Positions 15,873 to 25,022 of a stretch of DNA of 42,408 nt are shown here, piece after piece; position 1 is the first letter of the stretch, and every line of letters starts with the position of its first letter. The notes beneath the pieces are model-generated. The model was not told the DNA's origin. It saw only the letters and a program-made list of their open reading frames with translations, and ran no database searches. The stretch covers positions 1-42,408 of the forward strand of contig JAIXYM010000094.1 of NCBI GenBank assembly GCA_027490255.1, in the 5' to 3' direction. A program made the translations under genes and the position numbers. The DNA comes from Oxalobacteraceae bacterium. Its GTDB lineage: Bacteria; Pseudomonadota; Gammaproteobacteria; Burkholderiales; Burkholderiaceae_D.

Positions 15873-16338
15873 GATTTCTCCAGCTGAATGCCATAAATTT
15901 TCATCACTGAAAAATCGACATTCACCGGAAAAACTTGAGGGGTTTGGAACTGCCAGGCATCGCTTACTTTGGATGGGCGGAGTTAGTACTGCAGTTGTAA
16001 ATTTCCGGAACGATGCTTATGGTGGCATGCTTTGGCGATTGCCTGATGCCGCCGCCGCCAGTACGACCACCGAATGACGGCAACCAGATATGGCACATAC
16101 CGCACATACCGCACATACCGCACATACCGCATATACCGCCACATCCAATGTCCTAACAGTTCTGCTTACGCCCAGCACGAAGGGATGACTCAGCGCTGCA
16201 AGCCACCCGCGGATCAAAGCCCATCAGACCAGTAAAGAGATAGGAAAATTCACATCGTTGCAACTGTAATTACCGGTTCATGGAACCAAGGTAGGTGTTT
16301 TCTTACCAATTGGTATCTGACAATACTTCATTGCTACC
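15873..16338. other. Gene-free spacer before the ankyrin-repeat gene
   Basis: No supported gene is seen in these 466 bases. They hold the likely start region of the small minus-strand gene, a 9-bp microsatellite (16093-16137) and two palindromes near the ankyrin gene: GGTTCATGGAACC (16275-16287) and TACCAATTGGTA (16304-16315). The second GGAACC could be a -35 for an ECF-type sigma factor, but no matching -10 was found. Confidence 0.5.
16093..16137 (+). repeat. Microsatellite, five units of 9 bp
   Basis: GCACATACC occurs four times in perfect tandem (16093-16128), followed by one variant GCATATACC (16129-16137). Unit length is nine bases and no reading frame uses it. A count change by slippage is possible and would alter the distance to the ankyrin gene promoter. 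Confidence 0.9.
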
Positions 16339-19300
16339 ATGAGCCTCAATTCCACCACCGGCAACTTTTCAGCGCGCAGCTCGTCCCAGCCAGACAACAC
16401 ACGATCTCAGGGCGACTCGTCCTCCAACAATCCCCACTCCGGGGGATCCCGGCCACGGATGTCGGAGCGGCAGAACAGCTCGGCCAACCTCCTGCATACC
16501 CGTTCTGGCGTGAGCGAGCTACCGCCTCGTTGCCAGAATCTGATCAGTTCACTGAGATACGGGCTGGGCCAACTTCGCCCGCCACTGACCAATGAGCTTG
16601 GTGCTATCGTCGCTTTGTTCGATTCGCTCAAACACAACGAAGCCGATCTCATCACCCTTCTGGAGCAATCCTTCGATTCATCCGCGGTCGCCGCGCTGCG
16701 CTCGGATCTGATTCGATTTCTCGGGGACTTCGCCAAAGCGCTGCAGTCGACCGACAACAGCACGACGCTGGCGATCGACACATTTCAACCCGCAGACATC
16801 CAGTCCATCTGCCGTGGTCTGGCCGTCTGTGTCCCTTCGGCGGCACCTTCGCTGTTCGGTGTTTCCAGGCAGGTGTCGCTTTCTGCATCGGTGCAGACAA
16901 TCACCCATCAGCTGCTGAATCGGGCCCTTACGCTGGGTCTGCCCGACGCGGTCTCGGCCAATGACGAATTGCTGGGCATTCTCAACTGGGTCAGCCGAGG
17001 GCTCAAGGCCGGGCTGCTGGTCAACAGTACCGAGATCACCACCCTGTTTCGCCAGTCACTGGTGCTGATTGCCGACTGGACGAGTGGCAATCAGGCTAAA
17101 TCCCTGCTGTCGAATCACAACCTCGGGCGCTGCGCAGTCCAGATCGCCACCGTCATCAACTACATCCCGCTTGATCCGCAAGAGAAGCTGTCGGATTCGC
17201 CCACTGAGCAAGAAACCTGGAGCGATCTGCTGCAACGCTGCGTGCTCAATCTGTGCTCGCCGGCCGTGCTCGCTCGATTGACCGACCACTCGAGCGATAC
17301 GATCCCGCTGCTCAATATCTGCAACACCGTCAAAGATGCGCTGGACCGGGGCCGGCTCTCCTCGACCAATGCGGGGCTGCAGCAGTCGCTGACGCGACTG
17401 GTGCACACCATCAGCCGCCTGCCCTACGCAAACCTGATCGGCGAGGATGGCAAATGCCGCGCGCTATCGAACTTCAGCAATTTCCTGCGCACGCTGTGCG
17501 AGTACAGGGTCAGCAATCAGCCCCTGTTTGCACAATCCTTGCCCTGCTTGACAGCTGCCTGCAATCACCTGATTGGCTGCATCGATGATCCTCTCTTTGA
17601 TGAGGCCACTCCGGGCAGTCAGTCATTGTCGAACCTGATCAGCTTTGTGAAATTGTGTGACAAGCGGCTGACCGAGACGAGCAAGGCGGTGACCACCACC
17701 ACCACCACCAACACGACGGCGACGACGAGGACGACCACGACTACGACCACGACTGCCGACAGGACGCCCAAGCGGACGGCAACCCGTGCACAGACCGCCA
17801 GCGCTGTGGGGGCCGTCCAGTCAGAGCTGCCCGGCACCGACCCATCGCTGTCACGACAGATCCTTGTTCGAGTTGCGCAACGGCTCGTCGCCACCCTGAT
17901 TGGTCCATCGATCAGCCCGGCCCACACCGCCTCCGCACTGGGCGGCTTGATCGCTGGTCTGGCGTATCTCTGGCAACGCAATCTGGTGCCGCGCACACCT
18001 GCGCTGCAAGCCTATGCTGATCAGCTCGTGGCACAAGCCAGTGGGCTCCCGGCGCAGGACTGGACAGACAGGTCCAGACGGGTGCTGCTGCCAGCACTTC
18101 TGGGCATGCTCAAGAGCGCGATGACCTCTGAACACGAATTGCAGCCACTGCTGAACCACCTGGTGTCGCCCCAGTCGCAAGGCGTGCCGCTGACATTGCT
18201 TGATCTGCAGCAAGCAATGAAGGGACTCAATGTCGTCGAGGAAGTGATCGAGCCGTTGCCGCCACAGCCCATCCTCGAAGTCGCGCCTCGGGAAGTACTC
18301 AGGCCCGGGCGACGCGAGCTCGCGGATAAAGAGCGAATCATTCCGGGACTGACGAAGCCTCGGCAAGAACCCCAGGCCAAGCCCTTTGAGTTGGCATCGC
18401 TGTATGGCAGGAGGACTGCCGATAGCCCCGGGATCCCGACGGTGTCTGGGATGCCTGGGACGCCTGTGAGTCATGACTGGCAAGCGCCCCGGAAAATCGC
18501 CAAGCCCGTCACGTCCGACCGTAGCGAGTTTCAGGCCTTTAGCATTGCCGAGCCTGTGAGCGAGCCGGTTGTGGTGGTACGGGCCTCGCCGGGCAAGACC
18601 AACGCGACGACAACAACCGTACCCTCCGCACCCTCCGCAGCGAAAGTCCAGCCGCAGGCAGCGCAGAAAAAGAGTACCGCGGCGGCGTCACCGCAGCCCA
18701 AGGCAGCCGCACAAAAGCCAGCCGCGAAGCCGGTAAAAGGCAAGCAGCGAGCCCAAGGCGCAGGCAAGTCCGAGCGTGGTCAGACAAGCACGGTGCCTCC
18801 GGCATTGCAAAAAATCGTCACGGCTCTGGTAAATGGCAACACGCGTGAGCTGGCAACGCAGCTCGAGGAGCGGGCCGCGCGGAAGGCCCGTGATGTGATC
18901 GAATGCCTGAAGGCGGTTCAGCACGAGGTTGTGTTCTATGAAGCAAATCAAACCGAGGCGCTGGACCAGTTTCTGTCGAGCGTCTGGGCATCGCTGGAGG
19001 GTGGGGAGCGCAAAGAACTGCGGGAATATTTTTATTTCAATCCACCGCAGACCCATGCCATTGCTTCGCCGCTGTTCAAGCTCGCCATTTGTGTTGATCT
19101 TCGCAATGTTGATCCAGACGATGTCAAGTTACAGACGCTGCTATTTGCAGCCGAGCAGGGGCTCGACAAGGTCGTCAGCGATTTGGTGAACAAAGCATCG
19201 AAGGGGTCGGCTCTGACAGCCGGTTTGCGCGATGGCGAGAATGCGCTGATGATTGCTGCGAAGAATGGACATGCGGCAGTGGTCACAGCATTGATGAAGG

Positions 19301-20664
19301 ATGAAAAGACGGCGGTAGCGCAGGTGAGCGTGAAAAATAAATATGAGGCGAATGCGCTGATGATTGCTGCACAGATGGGACATGTGGCAGTGGTCGAAGA
19401 ATTGATGAAGCATGAAAAGACGGCGGGGGAGCAGGCGACTGCGAAGCAAAAAGACGGGTGGAATGCGCTGATGGCCGCTGCAGGGGGGGGACATGTGGCA
19501 GTGGTCGCTGCATTAATGACGCATGAAAAGACGGCGGTGGAGCAGGCGACTGCGAAGAATAAAAGTGGGGCGAATGCGCTGATGCTCGCTGCAGATAAGG
19601 GACATGTGGAAGTGGTCACGGCATTGATGAGCCACGAAAAGACGGCGGGGGAGCAGGCGACTGCGAAGAATAAAGACGGGACGAATGCGCTGATGCTCGC
19701 TGCGAAGAATGGACATGCTGCAGTGGTCACAGCATTGATGAAGGATGAAAAGACGGCGGTGGAGCAGGCGAATGCGAAGAATAAAGACGGGGCGAATGCG
19801 CTGATGTTCGCTGCGTACATGGGACATGTGGACGTGGTCACGGCATTGATGAGCCACGAAAAGACGGCGGTGGAGCAGGCGACTGCAAAGAATAAAGAAG
19901 GGACGAATGCGCTGATGTTCGCTGCAGGGGAGGGACATGTGGCAGTGGTCGCGGAATTGATGAAGCATGAAAAGACGGCGGTAGCGCAGGTGAGCGTGAA
20001 AAATAAATATGAGGCGAATGCGCTGATGCTCGCTGCAGATAAGGGACATGTGGAAGTGGTCAAGGCATTGATGAGCCACGAAAAGACGGCGGAGGAGCAG
20101 GCGACTGCGAAGAATAATTACGGGTGGAATGCGCTGATGGTCGCTGCGCAGAATAAACATGTGGCAGTGGTCGCGGCATTAATGACGCATGAAGAGACGG
20201 CGGAAGAGCAGGCGACTGCGCAGAATCAAAAAGGGTTGAATGCGCTGATAACTGCTGCGTGGCAAGGACATGTGGCGGTTGTCACGGAATTGATGGCGCA
20301 TAAAAAAACGGCGGTAGCCCAGGCAACTGCGACGACTCAGCGCGGAGCGAATGCGCTGAAGATCGCTGCAGAGAATGGACATCTGGCCGTGGTCACGGAA
20401 TTGATGAAGCATGAAGAGACGGCGGCAGCGCAGGTAACTGCGAAAAATAATTATGGGGTGAATGCGCTGATGGTCGCTGCAGAAAAGGGATATCTGCCTG
20501 TAGTGAAGGCGTTGCTGGCACATAAGGAGACTGCTCAAGTGCAGCTCACGGCCAAGGATAGCCTGGGACGAACCGCTCTCGCGCTTGCTGAAGAGTCAAG
20601 TCAAACTGATATCGTCACATTGTTAAGGCATACGATGACGTCGACTGCCGACGCTACTGACTAA
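16339..20664 (+). CDS. Giant ankyrin-repeat protein, possible secreted effector
   Basis: This is a 1441-residue cytosolic-looking protein with no signal peptide or membrane helix. Residues 1-55 are rich in Ser, Asn, Gln and Thr and poor in acidic residues, as in type III secreted proteins. Residues about 60-450 and 490-680 are helical, with a loose repeat of about 40 residues (examples: QIATVINYIP, SLTRLVHTISRLP, LSNLISFVKL), similar in style to helical-repeat effectors such as the SKWP family. A Thr-rich linker spans about 450-475 and an Ala/Pro/Lys-rich linker about 750-820. Ankyrin-like sequence begins near residue 930, and twelve near-identical 37-residue ankyrin units run 968-1411 with a final partial one. 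The usual hydrophobic pattern ALM-x-AA-x-x-GH-x-x-VV-x-LM is kept. Ankyrin arrays bind proteins; the partner is unknown. No strong ribosome binding site precedes ATG 16339. The effector idea is inference, and no secretion genes are in view. Confidence 0.75.
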   Translation: MSLNSTTGNFSARSSSQPDNTRSQGDSSSNNPHSGGSRPRMSERQNSSANLLHTRSGVSELPPRCQNLISSLRYGLGQLRPPLTNELGAIVALFDSLKHNEADLITLLEQSFDSSAVAALRSDLIRFLGDFAKALQSTDNSTTLAIDTFQPADIQSICRGLAVCVPSAAPSLFGVSRQVSLSASVQTITHQLLNRALTLGLPDAVSANDELLGILNWVSRGLKAGLLVNSTEITTLFRQSLVLIADWTSGNQAKSLLSNHNLGRCAVQIATVINYIPLDPQEKLSDSPTEQETWSDLLQRCVLNLCSPAVLARLTDHSSDTIPLLNICNTVKDALDRGRLSSTNAGLQQSLTRLVHTISRLPYANLIGEDGKCRALSNFSNFLRTLCEYRVSNQPLFAQSLPCLTAACNHLIGCIDDPLFDEATPGSQSLSNLISFVKLCDKRLTETSKAVTTTTTTNTTATTRTTTTTTTTADRTPKRTATRAQTASAVGAVQSELPGTDPSLSRQILVRVAQRLVATLIGPSISPAHTASALGGLIAGLAYLWQRNLVPRTPALQAYADQLVAQASGLPAQDWTDRSRRVLLPALLGMLKSAMTSEHELQPLLNHLVSPQSQGVPLTLLDLQQAMKGLNVVEEVIEPLPPQPILEVAPREVLRPGRRELADKERIIPGLTKPRQEPQAKPFELASLYGRRTADSPGIPTVSGMPGTPVSHDWQAPRKIAKPVTSDRSEFQAFSIAEPVSEPVVVVRASPGKTNATTTTVPSAPSAAKVQPQAAQKKSTAAASPQPKAAAQKPAAKPVKGKQRAQGAGKSERGQTSTVPPALQKIVTALVNGNTRELATQLEERAARKARDVIECLKAVQHEVVFYEANQTEALDQFLSSVWASLEGGERKELREYFYFNPPQTHAIASPLFKLAICVDLRNVDPDDVKLQTLLFAAEQGLDKVVSDLVNKASKGSALTAGLRDGENALMIAAKNGHAAVVTALMKDEKTAVAQVSVKNKYEANALMIAAQMGHVAVVEELMKHEKTAGEQATAKQKDGWNALMAAAGGGHVAVVAALMTHEKTAVEQATAKNKSGANALMLAADKGHVEVVTALMSHEKTAGEQATAKNKDGTNALMLAAKNGHAAVVTALMKDEKTAVEQANAKNKDGANALMFAAYMGHVDVVTALMSHEKTAVEQATAKNKEGTNALMFAAGEGHVAVVAELMKHEKTAVAQVSVKNKYEANALMLAADKGHVEVVKALMSHEKTAEEQATAKNNYGWNALMVAAQNKHVAVVAALMTHEETAEEQATAQNQKGLNALITAAWQGHVAVVTELMAHKKTAVAQATATTQRGANALKIAAENGHLAVVTELMKHEETAAAQVTAKNNYGVNALMVAAEKGYLPVVKALLAHKETAQVQLTAKDSLGRTALALAEESSQTDIVTLLRHTMTSTADATD
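17692..17760 (+). repeat. Trinucleotide (ACN) low-complexity tract coding for Thr-rich linker
   Basis: Runs of ACC and related ACN codons at 17692-17760 give a Thr-rich linker (about residues 452-474), beginning with seven ACC in tandem. Mutation by slippage would change linker length in frame. Confidence 0.85.
19240..20571 (+). repeat. Twelve tandem 111-bp units coding for 37-residue ankyrin repeats
   Basis: Each unit starts at the codons for NAL and is exactly 111 bp long: twelve units from 19240, followed by a diverged partial unit to the gene end. Standard ankyrin repeats have 33 residues; here four extra residues lie in the loop (pattern HEKTA-x-x-Q-x-x-AKN). Identity between units is high, even at silent positions in the loop part, for example between units 1 and 7, which share VAQVSVKNKYEA. 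This points to recent duplication or gene conversion within the array. Confidence 0.9.
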
Positions 20665-20701
20665 GGCGACAAGGTTCTCAACTTCGAAAACGGGTCGTGT
20701 T

Positions 20702-20734
20702 CGCTGACTGCGGTGTTGTGTTCAGCGGTTTTTT
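20702..20734 (+). terminator. Terminator of the ankyrin gene
   Basis: The stem CGCTGA / TCAGCG (20702-20707, 20722-20727) is followed by GTTTTTT, 38 bases after the gene stop. Confidence 0.6.
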
Positions 20735-20785
20735 AGAGCCTCTCAATTCCTAATAACGGACAGACAGTCCCGCCGCTTGCGGCGT

Positions 20786-20873
20786 TGGCATCCCTTGCAG
20801 GGCGCGCACCGGCTTGCATGCCAGTGCTGTTGTGCAGGTGTGCAGCATGCTGCACGAAACCCCTGCTTCACCC
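20786..20873 (-). repeat. About 88-bp structured interspersed repeat, copy 2
   Basis: Read on the minus strand this copy matches copy 1 at 613-695 through AGCAGGGGTTTC, TGCAGCATGCTGCA, CCTGC, GCACTGGC and GTGCGCGCCCTGCAAGGG. Differences fall mostly in loops, or keep pairing in the stems: in the second hairpin CACTGGC pairs with GCCGGTG here, including a G-T pair. It fills most of the spacer between the ankyrin gene and prpR, which converge on it. Confidence 0.75.
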
Positions 20874-20884
20874 TTGCCATCGAC

Positions 20885-22501
20885 CTAACGAGACAGGTTC
20901 TTAATGCGGCGCCACAGGGTGGTGCGGCTGATGCCCAGATAGGTAGCTGCCTCCGCCCGGTTGCCATCAAAGCGTGCCAGCACCTCCGCGACGTCGGTTT
21001 CCGGAGCGTTTATGCGTTCGGTGACACCGCTGCTTGTCGGCGGCTGATGCGCGAGCTCCGGCGCAAGCTTGAGCAGGAAAGCCGGAGTCAGTGCCTGCAG
21101 GGGTTCCACTGACAAAAACAGCGCGACGCGTTGCATCAGATTGCGCAGTTCACGCACGTTCCCGGGCCAGGAGCAGGGTTGCAGCAGCGCCGTACAAGCC
21201 TGCAGCTCAGCGCGCAGATTGGCCCCAGGGCGCACACCCATGTCCGCCAGTGCATTTTTCAGACACCACTCGGCCAGTGGAATCACATCGTCAGGTCGCT
21301 CGCGCAGCGGCGGTATCTTCACTCGCAAGACGCCCAGACGGTAAAAAAGATCGGTGCGAAATGCGCCGTCTGTGACGCGTTGTGCAAGATCGCAGTGGGT
21401 TGCGCTAATGATCCGTACGTCGACGGGTATTGGTCGTGTGCCGCCGACGCGAACCACTTCTTTTTCTTCCAGTACGCGCAGTAGACGTGTTTGCAGCGGT
21501 AGCGGCATTTCGCCTATTTCATCGAGAAACAGCGTGCCCCGATGCGCGGCCTCGAACAGGCCGGCATGACCGCCGCGACGTGAGCCGGTGAACGCGCCTT
21601 CTTCATAGCCGAATAATTCGGATTCCAGTAAGGACTCGGCAATCGCGCCGCAATTCACCGCAAGGAACGGCCGTGCGCCACCTTGTCCACGCGGACTCTC
21701 GCGATGGATGGCTTGTGCCACCAGTTCTTTGCCGGTGCCGGTTTCGCCCTCGATCAGCACCGGTGCAGGCGAACGGCCGTACAGCAATACGGTCTGGCGC
21801 AAGGTCTGCATCTGTCGGGATTCACCGCGCAGGTCGGCCAGCCCATGCCGTGCCTGCCGATGGTCAGCAACCGGGTAATCCCGTCCGCGTGGTGCGTCGA
21901 GCTGCGTGGCGCTGGCAATATCAAACGCATCTTCAAAAGCCTGTCGTATCGATGCGGCAGAGTAGACGAACACACCCGCCAGTCCCGCTTCCTCGGCAAG
22001 GTCGGTAATAAGACCGGCGCCGACGATGGCCTGAATGCCGGCTGATTTCATCTCGCTGACCTGCGCGCGTGCATCTTCGACAGTCACATAGGTACGCTGC
22101 ACGATGGGCAAACCAAAGGTTTGCTGGAATTCCTCCAACTCCGGCAGCGGTGACTGATAGTTGATCAGACCAATCTGAGGCGTGATCTTGCGCGCTCTTG
22201 CTAGTGCCTGCATCACATCGAAGCCGGTGGCCTTCGCGATCACGACCGGTAAAGCGAGGCGGCTTTTTAGATAGGCAGCGTTCGAGCCCGCAGAAATCAC
22301 GGCATCGCAGCGCTCTGTCTGCAGGCGCTCCCTGATGTGCGCGACCGCTTCTTCAAAGCCCAGTTGGATGGGCACGATGGTGGCCCGGTCATCAAACTCC
22401 AGCGTGATGTCGCGGAAGAGGTCAAACAGCCGCGAGATCGACACTGTCCAGAAGACAGGGCGGCTGGCGGTATCGCGTGAGCCGGAGGAGGGGCGAGCCA
22501 T
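20885..22501 (-). CDS. prpR: Propionate catabolism sigma-54 activator PrpR
   Basis: PrpR senses 2-methylcitrate and activates the prp operon with sigma-54 RNA polymerase. The N-terminal PrpR_N sensor domain covers about residues 18-190 ([42 protein letters not shown]). The AAA+ domain has Walker A GETGTGKE (252-259), the sigma-54 loop GAFTGS and Walker [13 protein letters not shown]. The C-terminal Fis-like helix-turn-helix reads [20 protein letters not shown]. The 538-residue length is in range. It is divergent from prpB, and its start codon overlaps the first repeat of a presumed operator cluster, so it probably regulates itself. It has the domain plan of a standard activator, with no sign of damage. 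Confidence 0.95.
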   Translation of the reverse strand: MARPSSGSRDTASRPVFWTVSISRLFDLFRDITLEFDDRATIVPIQLGFEEAVAHIRERLQTERCDAVISAGSNAAYLKSRLALPVVIAKATGFDVMQALARARKITPQIGLINYQSPLPELEEFQQTFGLPIVQRTYVTVEDARAQVSEMKSAGIQAIVGAGLITDLAEEAGLAGVFVYSAASIRQAFEDAFDIASATQLDAPRGRDYPVADHRQARHGLADLRGESRQMQTLRQTVLLYGRSPAPVLIEGETGTGKELVAQAIHRESPRGQGGARPFLAVNCGAIAESLLESELFGYEEGAFTGSRRGGHAGLFEAAHRGTLFLDEIGEMPLPLQTRLLRVLEEKEVVRVGGTRPIPVDVRIISATHCDLAQRVTDGAFRTDLFYRLGVLRVKIPPLRERPDDVIPLAEWCLKNALADMGVRPGANLRAELQACTALLQPCSWPGNVRELRNLMQRVALFLSVEPLQALTPAFLLKLAPELAHQPPTSSGVTERINAPETDVAEVLARFDGNRAEAATYLGISRTTLWRRIKNLSR

Positions 22502-22558
22502 GTTTCAGATGTTTCTATGTTTCAAAAAGATTGGACATTGGAACATAAAGTGAAACAT
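22500..22558. promoter_or_regulatory. Presumed PrpR operator cluster
   Basis: ATGTTTCA (22500-22507), ATGTTTCT (22509-22516) and ATGTTTCA (22517-22524) form three direct repeats. TGGAACAT (22539-22546) and TGAAACAT (22551-22558) are the same motif reversed. The cluster lies about 105-165 bp upstream of the prpB sigma-54 promoter, at enhancer distance, and its first copy includes the prpR start codon. Assigning it to PrpR is inference from position. Confidence 0.65.
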
Positions 22559-22663
22559 GCCGTCAAAGCCTGAATCGGGCCTGAATCGGATCATCTCGGG
22601 CAGGCATCTGTTTTTAAAGGATATTTTCATGCGTCCTCTGGGTCGGGAGCCACGACTTGCCGG

Positions 22664-22679
22664 TGGCATGCCGATTGCA
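22664..22679 (+). promoter_or_regulatory. Sigma-54 promoter of the prpBC-acnD-prpFE cluster
   Basis: TGGCATGCCGATTGCAA begins at 22664 and matches TGGCAC-N5-TTGC, with exactly ten bases between GG and GC. Transcription should start near 22690, about 40 bases before prpB. Confidence 0.88.
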
Positions 22680-22728
22680 ATATCTGCCGTGCAGGTCCCT
22701 CTGAAACAGACCAACACAGGAATTATTC

Positions 22729-23619
22729 ATGAGCATCCCATCTCCCGGCGCACGCTTCCGGCAGGCGATCAAAGAAGAATCGCCGCTGCAAGTCATTGGT
22801 GCAATCAATGCCAATCACGCCTTGTTAGCCCAGCGCGCGGGTTTTCGCGCGATTTATCTTTCGGGCGGTGGTGTTGCAGCCGGCTCACTCGGGTTGCCCG
22901 ATCTGGGTATCTCCAACCTTGATGATGTACTGACCGATGTACGTCGCATCACCGACGTGTGCGATTTGCCTCTCTTGGTGGACGTCGACACCGGTTTTGG
23001 TTCATCGGCATTTAATGTCGCGCGCACGGTGAAGTCGATGATCAAATTCGGCGCAGCAGCCATGCATATCGAAGATCAGGTAGGTGCCAAGCGTTGCGGT
23101 CATCGTCCGAACAAGGAAATCGTCAGCAAGCAGGAAATGGTTGATCGCGTCAAAGCGGCAGTTGATGCTCGTACGGATGAAAATTTCGTCATCATGGCGC
23201 GCACTGACGCGCTGGCCGTCGAAGGTCTTGAGGCCGCACTGGAGCGCGCAGTTGCCTGCGTTGAGGCGGGCGCTGACATGATTTTTCCTGAGGCTATTAC
23301 CGAACTGGCGATGTACAAGCAGTTTGCCGCAGCGGTGAAAGTACCCGTTCTCGCCAATATCACCGAATTCGGCTCCACGCCTTTGTATACGGTCGACGAG
23401 TTGCGTACGGCTGAAGTGGGTATCGTCCTCTATCCGCTGTCAGCATTCCGCGCGATGAACAAGGCTGCAGAAAATGTTTATATGACAGTGCGCCGCGAAG
23501 GTACACAAAAGAATGTGGTCGACACCATGCAGACGCGTATGGAACTCTACGACCGCATCGGTTATCACGATTTCGAGCAAAAGCTCGACGCATTATTTGC
23601 ACAACAAAAATCCAAGTAA
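22729..23619 (+). CDS. prpB: 2-Methylisocitrate lyase
   Basis: PrpB cleaves 2-methylisocitrate to pyruvate and succinate, the last step of the methylcitrate cycle. The isocitrate lyase/PEP mutase signature KRCGH is present, with catalytic Cys123. Metal-binding residues are visible in [10 protein letters not shown], and IEDQV lies before the active-site loop. The 296-residue length is normal. The start ATG 22729 has AGGAA upstream. It is first in the prp cluster, behind a sigma-54 promoter, with prpC beginning 16 bases after its stop. Confidence 0.97.
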   Translation: MSIPSPGARFRQAIKEESPLQVIGAINANHALLAQRAGFRAIYLSGGGVAAGSLGLPDLGISNLDDVLTDVRRITDVCDLPLLVDVDTGFGSSAFNVARTVKSMIKFGAAAMHIEDQVGAKRCGHRPNKEIVSKQEMVDRVKAAVDARTDENFVIMARTDALAVEGLEAALERAVACVEAGADMIFPEAITELAMYKQFAAAVKVPVLANITEFGSTPLYTVDELRTAEVGIVLYPLSAFRAMNKAAENVYMTVRREGTQKNVVDTMQTRMELYDRIGYHDFEQKLDALFAQQKSK

Positions 23620-23635
23620 ATTCGGGAGAATCTTC

Positions 23636-24790
23636 ATGAGTGAACAACAAGCAAGCGGCTTCAAGCCAAAAAAATCAGTTGCCCTCTCTGGCGTCACTGC
23701 AGGTAACACAGCGCTGTGCACCGTCGGCAAGACCGGCAATGATTTGCACTACCGTGGCTACGACATTCTCGATGTCGCTGATGCCTGTGAATTTGAAGAG
23801 ATCGCGCATCTGCTGGTGCATGGCAAGCTGCCAACGACTGCCGAACTGAATGCGTACAAGCAAAAACTCAAAGCGCTGCGTGGCCTTCCTGCAAATGTGA
23901 AAGCCGTGTTGGAATGGCTGCCGGCTTCATCGCATCCCATGGATGTGATGCGCTCGGGCGTCTCCGCGCTGGGCTGCGTTTTGCCTGAGAAAGAAGATCA
24001 CAATACCCCCGGCGCGCGCGATATCGCCGACCGCCTGATGGCCTCGCTGGGTTCAATGCTGCTGTACTGGTATCACTACAGCCACAATGGTCGACGTATT
24101 GAGGTGGAAACTGATGATGATTCCATCGGCGGACATTTCCTGCACCTGCTGCATGGCAAGCCACCATCGGCATTGTGGGAGAAGGCGATGCACACCTCGC
24201 TTATTCTGTATGCAGAACATGAGTTCAATGCATCGACCTTTGCCTGCCGCGTTATCGCTGGTACAGGTTCGGATATGTACTCGGCTATTACCGGTGGCAT
24301 CGGCGCATTGCGTGGCCCTAAGCATGGTGGCGCCAACGAAGTCGCCTTCGAAATCCAGAAGCGCTATGACAATCCGGATGAAGCAGAAGCGGATATCCGC
24401 AAGCGTGTAGAAAACAAGGAAGTCATCATCGGTTTTGGTCATCCGGTTTATACGATTTCCGATCCCCGCAACAAGGTCATCAAAGAAGTTGCGCATCGTC
24501 TGTCTAAAGATGCCGGCTCGACCAAAATGTTTGACATCGCTGATCGTCTCGAATCCGTCATGTGGGACGCTAAAAAGATGTTCCCCAATCTTGATTGGTT
24601 CTCGGCCGTGTCTTATCACATGATGGGTGTGCCTACGGCTATGTTTACACCGTTGTTCGTTATTTCACGTACGTCGGGTTGGGCGGCACACATCGTTGAG
24701 CAGCGTATTGATAACAAGATTATTCGCCCGAGCGCCAATTATGTCGGACCGGAGAATTTGAAGTTTGTGCCTATCGCTAAGCGGAAGTGA
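23636..24790 (+). CDS. prpC: 2-Methylcitrate synthase
   Basis: PrpC condenses propionyl-CoA with oxaloacetate. The citrate synthase signature is present: [19 protein letters not shown] and [13 protein letters not shown] hold the two catalytic histidines, and [13 protein letters not shown] lies beside the substrate-binding region. The protein is 384 residues long, which matches PrpC rather than the longer hexameric citrate synthase of Gram-negatives. I take the ATG at 23636 ([19 protein letters not shown]) because GGGAGA precedes it by six bases; an upstream in-frame start at 23513 would run through the end of prpB in another frame. REP hairpins follow it. Confidence 0.97.
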   Translation: MSEQQASGFKPKKSVALSGVTAGNTALCTVGKTGNDLHYRGYDILDVADACEFEEIAHLLVHGKLPTTAELNAYKQKLKALRGLPANVKAVLEWLPASSHPMDVMRSGVSALGCVLPEKEDHNTPGARDIADRLMASLGSMLLYWYHYSHNGRRIEVETDDDSIGGHFLHLLHGKPPSALWEKAMHTSLILYAEHEFNASTFACRVIAGTGSDMYSAITGGIGALRGPKHGGANEVAFEIQKRYDNPDEAEADIRKRVENKEVIIGFGHPVYTISDPRNKVIKEVAHRLSKDAGSTKMFDIADRLESVMWDAKKMFPNLDWFSAVSYHMMGVPTAMFTPLFVISRTSGWAAHIVEQRIDNKIIRPSANYVGPENLKFVPIAKRK

Positions 24791-24816
24791 TAACTTGCGA
24801 TAGCAAGCCAAAGACG

Positions 24817-24956
24817 CTGGACCCCGGCTTTCGCCGGGGTGACGATAGAAAAGTGGCTTGCTTGAAATCGGTCATCCCGTGGATAGACGCTTCAGGGGAA
24901 GCGTCTTAAGCACTTATGGCCTCAAAATTGTCATCCCGGCGAAAGCCGGGATCCAG
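24817..24956. repeat. REP-like hairpins between prpC and acnD
   Basis: Two copies of the REP family are present in opposite orientation, at 24817-24843 and 24930-24956. Between them lie a REP fragment (GTCATCCCG at 24871) and a perfect 8-bp hairpin AGACGCTT / AAGCGTCT (24885-24892, 24899-24906). The whole block could form a large transcript hairpin inside the operon, which may protect the upstream prpBC mRNA or reduce downstream expression. An open frame into acnD crosses this block, but the true acnD start is after it. Confidence 0.85.
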
Positions 24957-25022
24957 TGTCTTCCGTCGCAAGGCGAAACCGTCCAAGTACCTCTGACAGA
25001 ACCTCACCTCATCTCATCAACC

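Noticed and set aside
16282-16315. HrpL-like promoter (GGAACC ... CCAC) before the ankyrin gene
   Set aside because: GGAACC is present but the spacing is wrong and the -10 reads CCAAT rather than CCACNNA; no PIP or hrpII box was found.
17619-17996. Minus-strand frame with a Val-rich run
   Set aside because: It is the complement of the Thr-rich linker; no ribosome binding site or homology is expected.
19032-20538. Several long minus-strand open frames across the ankyrin array
   Set aside because: They mirror the tandem repeat on the opposite strand and have repeated, unnatural compositions.
24858-25022. N-terminal extension of AcnD
   Set aside because: The extra codons lie in REP hairpins; the family start MNTAHRKPLPGTSLDYFDAR is at 25023.
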